DNA from: Oscarella lobularis
Lineage: Eukaryota > Porifera > Homoscleromorpha > Homosclerophorida > Oscarellidae
Assembly: GCF_947507565.1 (NCBI RefSeq)
Contig: NC_089178.1
Coordinates: 124,001 to 188,000, forward strand
DNA: 64,000 bases
Reading direction: 5' to 3'
This document shows positions 58,507 to 64,000 of this stretch, in pieces (the first letter of the stretch is position 1; the number at the start of each line of letters is the position of its first letter). The position numbers were made by a program, and so were the translations under genes. The notes beneath the pieces were generated by a model. The model saw nothing but the letters and a program-made list of their open reading frames with translations. It was not told where the DNA came from and made no database searches.

Positions 58507-60654
58507 ATGTCGCCGTCAAGAATTGTTTTCCTTCTTCTTGTTGTGGGACTCCTTACTACCATTCTCTATCACACACTCACATTCGGTATTGCCTACGACC
58601 AGAGCGCCCTTTATGCTGTAGAAGAGGATGTCGGACAACCCAAACCCGACTATCAACCACGTCCTACGAACGAACTCGTCGACCATCTTCTGCAAGCAAT
58701 TCGAATTCGAACCATCACTTTTGGACGAAACGAGCTCAACACGACGGCCCTCGTCGACTTGAGAAAGCTTTTAGAGCAGAGTAATTAGATTAGTAAATTG
58801 ACTGGCCAAAGATAGACTATACACTTCTAGCCTTCCCCGTTATTCACTCGTCTTCTTTGGTCACGCGAGAGCTGATTGGCCAGTACAGTATCTTGTACCA
58901 CGTGACGGGAAGCGATACATCTCGGCTGCCTTACCTGCTCGAAGCTCACTTGGATGTTGTACCGGCAAGGGATGAGGACTGGAAGACAGCGCCGCCGTTT
59001 GAAGGGCTCGTTCGAGACGGATACATATATGGGAGAGGTTCGATGGACCTCAAAAACGTAGTCATGGTATGAAAATCCTCTGTGAAAAAAACACAGCAGT
59101 TACTATTATGTATACATGTAAGGGGGTAATGGAGGCGTTAGAGGGGCTGCTGAAGAGCGGATACAAGTTTCGCCGGAGTTTCTACATTGCTTTTGGACAT
59201 GATTCAAAGGCATAGTACAGCAGTACTCATCTTATAGTCTGACTTCCTATATATCGTAGATAGGGGGCTTTGATGGGGCAAAAGAGATTTCCACCGTCTT
59301 AGAATCACGTGGAGTAACCCTGGCGTTTGTTCTGGGTGAGGGAATTACCATCAGCTCAGATATGATTCCAGGAATTGATGGCCTAGTAGCTCTGTATGCT
59401 CTATATAGCCTTACTCCTTTATCTTTCTATTTGAATTTTCATTTTAGGATCGGAGTTGCAGAAAAGGGCTACTTGACAGTGGAGCTGTCAGTGAAGACGC
59501 TTGGCGGACATACAGGAATACCTCATCCAGAATCCAGCATTGGGATCCTGGCTCGAGCCGTCAATCGAATTGAGGACAATCAGATGCCATTGGTGTTTGG
59601 ACAAGGAGCTGAAGTAAAACTTCTTAAGCACCTTGCAACCAAGGTTAGAAAAGTCACAGATTTAGATTAGATTATGGGTGAAGATATTGTAGCTTTTCCT
59701 TACCATATTAGCACATATAGTATTGTCAAAAGCGTTTCTTTTCTTTTGCGTAGATGCCATTGCCTTATCGTATTGCCATGAGCAATCTCTGGTTGTTTGG
59801 ACCTATTATAGAAAGGTACTGTACGCAGAGAAATTATTTTATTAATGTTCAGTGTTTCATTATTTAGAGTAATGACTTACTTTCCTGATAATAATGGAGC
59901 TATTCGAACGACGGGAGTAGCTTCGTTGATTAGTGGAGGCATTAAAGTACGCAGTAACTGGTTCTTTCATCATATGATTTTTCGTTGTAGGACAATGTAT
60001 TGCCGACGTGGGCTAATGCTACAATTAGTTTCCGCATTCACTCTGCCAACACAATCAACGAAGTACAGTACAGAATGTGAGAAGACGCCAGTCTAAGGAC
60101 CTACGTTTTTTTTTCAGGTTCTAGATCATACAAAAACAATCATCAACGACGACAGAGTCAAAATCACTGTCATCGAAGCCATACCACCGTCACCGGAATC
60201 CAGTTCTGCACCGGATAGTTTTGGTTACCAGGTAAAAGTGTGTTGCCAGCACGCAAACTTTCACCGTTTTTGTACAACTACTCTTAAATCTACAACGTCT
60301 TTAGATGATCAAGCTATCTCTGGCAGAAACTTTTTCGCAGATCTTAACTGGCCCAAGTAAAGAAGCTGAATTTTTTAGTTAGTTAGTCGTCATTCCTCAT
60401 GCACGTAAATTTGTTTAGCTCTTTCTCTTGCTAATTTGGACGGACGTCACTATTTATCGTTGACTCCCAACGTGTACCGGTTCAGTCCGACCATTCAGAG
60501 CGCAAGCGACATGTCGCAGGTGCAGGGCACCGACGAGCGCATCTCCGTAGAAAACTACGAGCGCACCGTCCATTTCTACTACCGACTTATGCTCAATTCG
60601 GACAAGAAATACGATGTTAGCTCAACACCCAAAGAAAGTTCGGGTGAACTCTAA
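58507..60654 (+). CDS. PM20D1: PM20D1-like M20 family amidase homologue, eleven exons, 513 aa, altered active site
   Basis: Exons run 58507-58780, 58831-59066, 59123-59209, 59260-59393, 59448-59643, 59754-59815, 59868-59946, 59991-60062, 60118-60231, 60305-60356 and 60419-60654, for 514 codons in frame. An N-terminal signal or anchor (IVFLLLVVGLLTTILYHTL) fits a secreted or luminal enzyme. M20 landmarks: LEAHLDVVPARDEDW (first metal His), YGRGSMDLKN (metal Asp), VLGEGITI (metal Glu), KTLGGHTGIPH (dimer-domain His) and SNLWLFGPII. PM20D1 forms and cleaves N-acyl amino acids. However, the DEE dyad site reads HDSK, and the C-terminal His of the HGxxE motif is Gln (VQGTDERIS). Intron 3 would need a GC donor (GCATAG). 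Either the enzyme is inactive or the sequence near 59203-59260 is imperfect. Confidence 0.85.
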
Positions 60655-60769
60655 CACTGATAGACGTTCTGACCTTTGAAATGTCTCTGTTTTGGGTTGG
60701 CGACGACGCCTTGTTTAGTTGATTGTGATTTAGTAATAGTATCCACTAACTAAATTTTAGCTTTTCCGA
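60655..60769. other. Tail-to-tail gap, PM20D1-like / ADAM
   Basis: About 115 bp between the stop codons of two converging genes. No other feature was seen. Confidence 0.4.
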
Positions 60770-63656
60770 TTATTTGTTAATTTTCAAGGCATGCGTTGAT
60801 GCATTGAATACCGTGGGGGGAAGGGAGGCGAGGAGGGAGGCAGGGAGGGAATTTCCCATATTAGCTACTTTTCTACCTGATGCCGTTGTAAATACAGCGG
60901 TCGTGACGATTCCGTCTTTTGTTGCCGGGTCGGTTCTCGCTTGGGTAGTCGACGTGGCAGACGTTGGTACAGGTGCGCTTGTTGTATTTGACTTAGGCGC
61001 GCAAACAGGCGGAGAGAAGCCGACGTTGCACGTACATTCCGAATGATCGTTGCAGACCTAAAGAGGACATATCTGTGAATTTTTGACCGAATTTCATTCT
61101 TGTTCGTACCCCTTTTCCCGAGCATGTCTGTCCGTTTTCTCCAACCGGACACTGACCTCTTGTGTCAAGACTGCTTAGACTCGCGCAGCTCTGCTTTAAG
61201 CAAATCTGAGACAGGCGTATTATCATCGATCCTTATCAGCTGTCAACTTCAAACTATCGATCCTGGCAAACCTTATTTTCATCGCATTTAGTTCCGTCTT
61301 CTACAAGACCAAGCGAGGCAACGTCTTCTCCAAAATCAATGTGAGCTCCTCTGTTCAGCAGACGTAAATCGGTGGACGAATGTATGTTGCAGTACGCATA
61401 CTTGCACTGAATTGACACGCCAGAACCAAAGGTTAGTGTGCGGGTGAAGTAGGTAATAAACGCTTGGGAAAATGACGGGACTGTCAAGCCTCCAAAGCAA
61501 TACAGGATGCCGCATCTAACGTTTCTGGAATAACAAACACTATATAGAGAGAAAGATGATATAGACACGTCTCTTTTCTAACTCCTCCGTGCAGGCAACG
61601 TAGTTGCCATCGTTGTCAATGCTGCAGTAGCCAAACTGATCGCCTTTCTTATTAAAAAAGTTGTAGCATATGTCGTCGCCTACAGTGGCATCTACATGCA
61701 GACATCACTGCAAAAATATAAATTGATTTTGATCTTCCGTGTACTTGATCCCCAAATGTTGTGACACTGCTTCTCGTGCGTGAGACACTGGCCGTTGTAG
61801 CAATATGACTAAAAAATCAAAACTAATTACCATCTATCTATCTATCTATCTCTCTATCTATCTATCTATCTATCAATTTAAGTTTAAGCCATCTACTTAC
61901 TGAATCTCCTTCGCACGGAGTGCCGTCTTGAAGGCGAGCGTTGGCAGGACACTACATATATTCCCAGTTCAATTCGTGAGGCTACTGATAATTTCTTACG
62001 TCGGCTGAAGTTCCACTGCAGTATTCTGGTAGATCACAGCTTGCTGCAGCGTCTCGACACAAAACATCCGTGGACAAAAACTGCGTAAGCAAAGTAAATC
62101 ATTAGACGGCGAGTTAGATGCTGTCACTTGGCAATTTGGACTGCAGCATAGCCCATCAGCACACTGAGCCTGATCGTGAAGACGACACGTTGAGGGATTA
62201 CAGCACGAATCATTAGCTGCAGCGCATTCCTGTAACAATGAATAAAATGGTGCTAGTATTCCTTCTCTTATACCTCCGGCGAGCCGCAATCACAAGCCTC
62301 TCCCGTCTCCACGAATCCATTGCCACAAACAGGATTTCCAAATAGCTTGAAATGATGTCAACTTACACGTAATTTTGCTGCGTTATAAACAGGTGTATTT
62401 TCTCCCACCTTTGACGGTCGATTGAACAGACACGTTCCAAAGCCACTTTGCAAAAATGAATGATAATCTTCTTCGCTGCACGAACTAAACCTGTCGGGCG
62501 GCGTGCGACTCCTGTCAACAAAATAGACCCAGAGTAATCACTTCGGTTATTAACTTACAAAGTGGCAGACATGATGCATTGAAGATTGCCATCAGCACAG
62601 GTACAACCACCTAAAAAAGCGAGCTGCCAAAATACACATCAACAACAAGAATAGCCTACGATCGTTATCGTGATTCATATTGAGATTGTGTCCAAGTTCG
62701 TGAGCCAAAATTGCGCTAAAAACATCTCGAGAAGTTGCCCCGAGATACTATGATATCAAAAAAAAGTGCGTAGGATATGCAGCCTAAAATGACTTTCGGC
62801 AGAAGTGTACCTGGTTAACTCCTCCGCCGCCTGTTCGACTGCACACTCCTCCCAGTGTTGCTAGACCAGCAGTACTTCCATCAAAGTCGATACCACTGGT
62901 ATTAAAATATTTGGAATTCTTATTGGCTGTTTTCGCGCATACTTACGTTATTAAATGACCGGTGTCGTGAGGACAGATTGGCAACAAATCGGCTTTCCGG
63001 TACTCGAGAAATGCGTCCAGGGTTTCGTCTGGCTTGCTGCTAATCACTATTTGGTCTCTAGTATTCCACACCTCTACAGCAAGCAGGGCTACTCTTGTAT
63101 TGATATATTTGTAGAACTAAGAGTTCAAACACGACGTAATAGATTTCATAGCAACTGTACCGGCGTTGCTTACCCCATCTATCATGTTTGCAACTGCCAC
63201 AGATTCCATTGCAGTAGCATTTACATTGCTTCCGCGAATTAGAAACTATCGCGAAAAGAAACTGACTGTGGCCCAGTAGTATAACCGTCAACTCACCTGT
63301 CTATTGTCATTGACGAGAACTAATTCTATTACCTTCTCTTCGGACACAACGTCTCTTCGAAGCTAAAGTTAGCATAAATACGAAATCGTTTATATAGCAA
63401 AAACGTAGAGCATACTCTGTGCCTTGGCGCTGCCTGTTGTTGCAGAATCCGTGGCGGAGAGAAAAGGATGTGACTGTGATTGAATTCACCACACATTTCA
63501 GTGACGTTTCTCTCTGTCAAGTCGCTGGCTCGATAGATGATGTGAATGTGACCGTCGTCCGTACTGTCGCCAGGTTCAATGTAAAAGTAAGTCGAATCGT
63601 CGTTGCCATGGTAGAAAATGCCACTAAAAATCAACAAATTAATAAATCTTATTACC

Positions 63657-63687
<31 letters not shown>

Positions 63688-64000
63688 TTCTCTGTACCTG
63701 AGTCCTTGGCATGTACTTAGAATAACGTTCGAGTCCGAATAACCCCGAATTTTTCCGTGGTAAAAGCAATTTTCCACACCTCTCTATAACAGCGTCACAA
63801 AGGCTAGTTAGACCTGCAGTCTCGAGCTACCGTGATGATTTTGTTGTTCGTTTCTGAATAATGTATTTGAACGAAGGTAGAAGGGATGAGGCGCCTAATT
63901 AATTAACTAAAGAGTCACGAACATCGATAAATATGTCAATTTTACCTGTTCAACGTAAGGTCTACGACGTACTGTTGGCCAAATACCGAAAGTAGAAAAG
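60770..64000 (-). CDS. ADAM-family metalloprotease-disintegrin, 5' end beyond the window
   Basis: Many short exons on the minus strand encode, in order: a prodomain piece at the right edge (VFGQQYVVDLTLNR), then HIHIIYRASDL...EMCGE (likely cysteine switch), and RHRLRRD at a splice junction near 63363 (proprotein-convertase site). The catalytic domain carries HELGHNLNMNHD (62702-62667), the full zinc HExxHxxxxxHD motif, so the enzyme should be active. The disintegrin domain follows (FGNPVCGNGFVETGEACDCG and CADGLCCSPNC, about 62330-62030). The ADAM cysteine-rich domain follows (CYNGQCLTHEKQCHNIWG, CGILYCFGG, EDGTKCDENKVC). An EGF-like piece (CNDHSECTCNVGFSPPVC, about 61045-60990) and a Thr/Ser-rich tail are last. 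The frame closes at 60770 with no membrane segment seen, unlike membrane ADAMs. The exon count is not fully resolved. It is closest in layout to the ADAM9/12/28 group. Confidence 0.85.
61833..61874. repeat. (TCTA)n microsatellite in an ADAM intron
   Basis: About ten CTAT/TCTA repeats with one CTCT interruption near 61851. Confidence 0.9.
63658..63686. repeat. 29-base C homopolymer in an ADAM intron
   Basis: An uninterrupted run of C on the plus strand (G on the coding strand), between two prodomain exons and just inside the intron following the ...YMPRTQ donor. Its exact length is unreliable in sequencing. Confidence 0.85.

Overview
The window is nuclear DNA of an animal. It holds spliced genes with very short GT-AG introns (mostly 50-110 bp) and clear orthologues of animal or general eukaryotic families: a cadherin, an ADAM metalloprotease-disintegrin, GORAB, TMBIM4, PM20D1 and CFAP276. 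Genes are packed tightly, often head to head with about 280-680 bp between start codons. The compactness, tiny introns and mix of animal adhesion genes with a large unrecognised secreted family suggest an early-branching animal such as a sponge. That placement is inference.

Left part (1-46.8 kb). Six tandem paralogues on the minus strand encode large secreted proteins of about 1525-1590 aa that I do not recognise. Call them P1 (67-5140), P2 (5848-10891), P3 (11406-15899, a pseudogene), P4 (30606-35518), P5 (36145-41060) and P6 (41875-46791). The five intact copies share one six-exon plan with intron phases 1-1-1-1-0 and a fourth exon of exactly 42 bp. Exon 1 is about 3.15 kb and carries a signal peptide and an internally duplicated module. 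Exon 2 carries a double C-x2-C-x4-CC motif, a tetrabasic site and an acidic or polar tail. P1 and P2 form one subfamily and P3-P6 another. Spacers upstream of P3, P4 and P5 contain decayed 5' pieces of a P2-like gene. Four spacers carry the palindrome TTTAGCGCGCGCTAAA or a one-mismatch copy.

A 14-kb satellite block (16475-30525) sits between P3 and P4. It is made of a near-palindromic 15/16-bp unit centred on GGACAAATTGTCC, interrupted by a second AT-rich satellite (19537-21450). The AT-rich satellite itself surrounds a roughly 345-bp unique island. The paralogous P5/P6 spacer at 41781-41797 is an empty site and shows the insertion point to the base, within a CAGG shared by target and repeat unit. 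The array contains a 2270-bp tandem duplication and further higher-order copies.

Right part (46.8-64 kb). Single-copy genes follow: GORAB (-), a cadherin (+), an unrecognised Ser/Pro-rich gene (-), CFAP276 (+), TMBIM4 (-), PM20D1-like (+, with substituted catalytic residues), and an ADAM gene (-) that runs off the right edge. GORAB/cadherin, Ser-Pro gene/CFAP276 and TMBIM4/PM20D1 are divergent pairs that may share promoters. The coordinates of spliced genes below are first to last coding base, with exons listed in the evidence.
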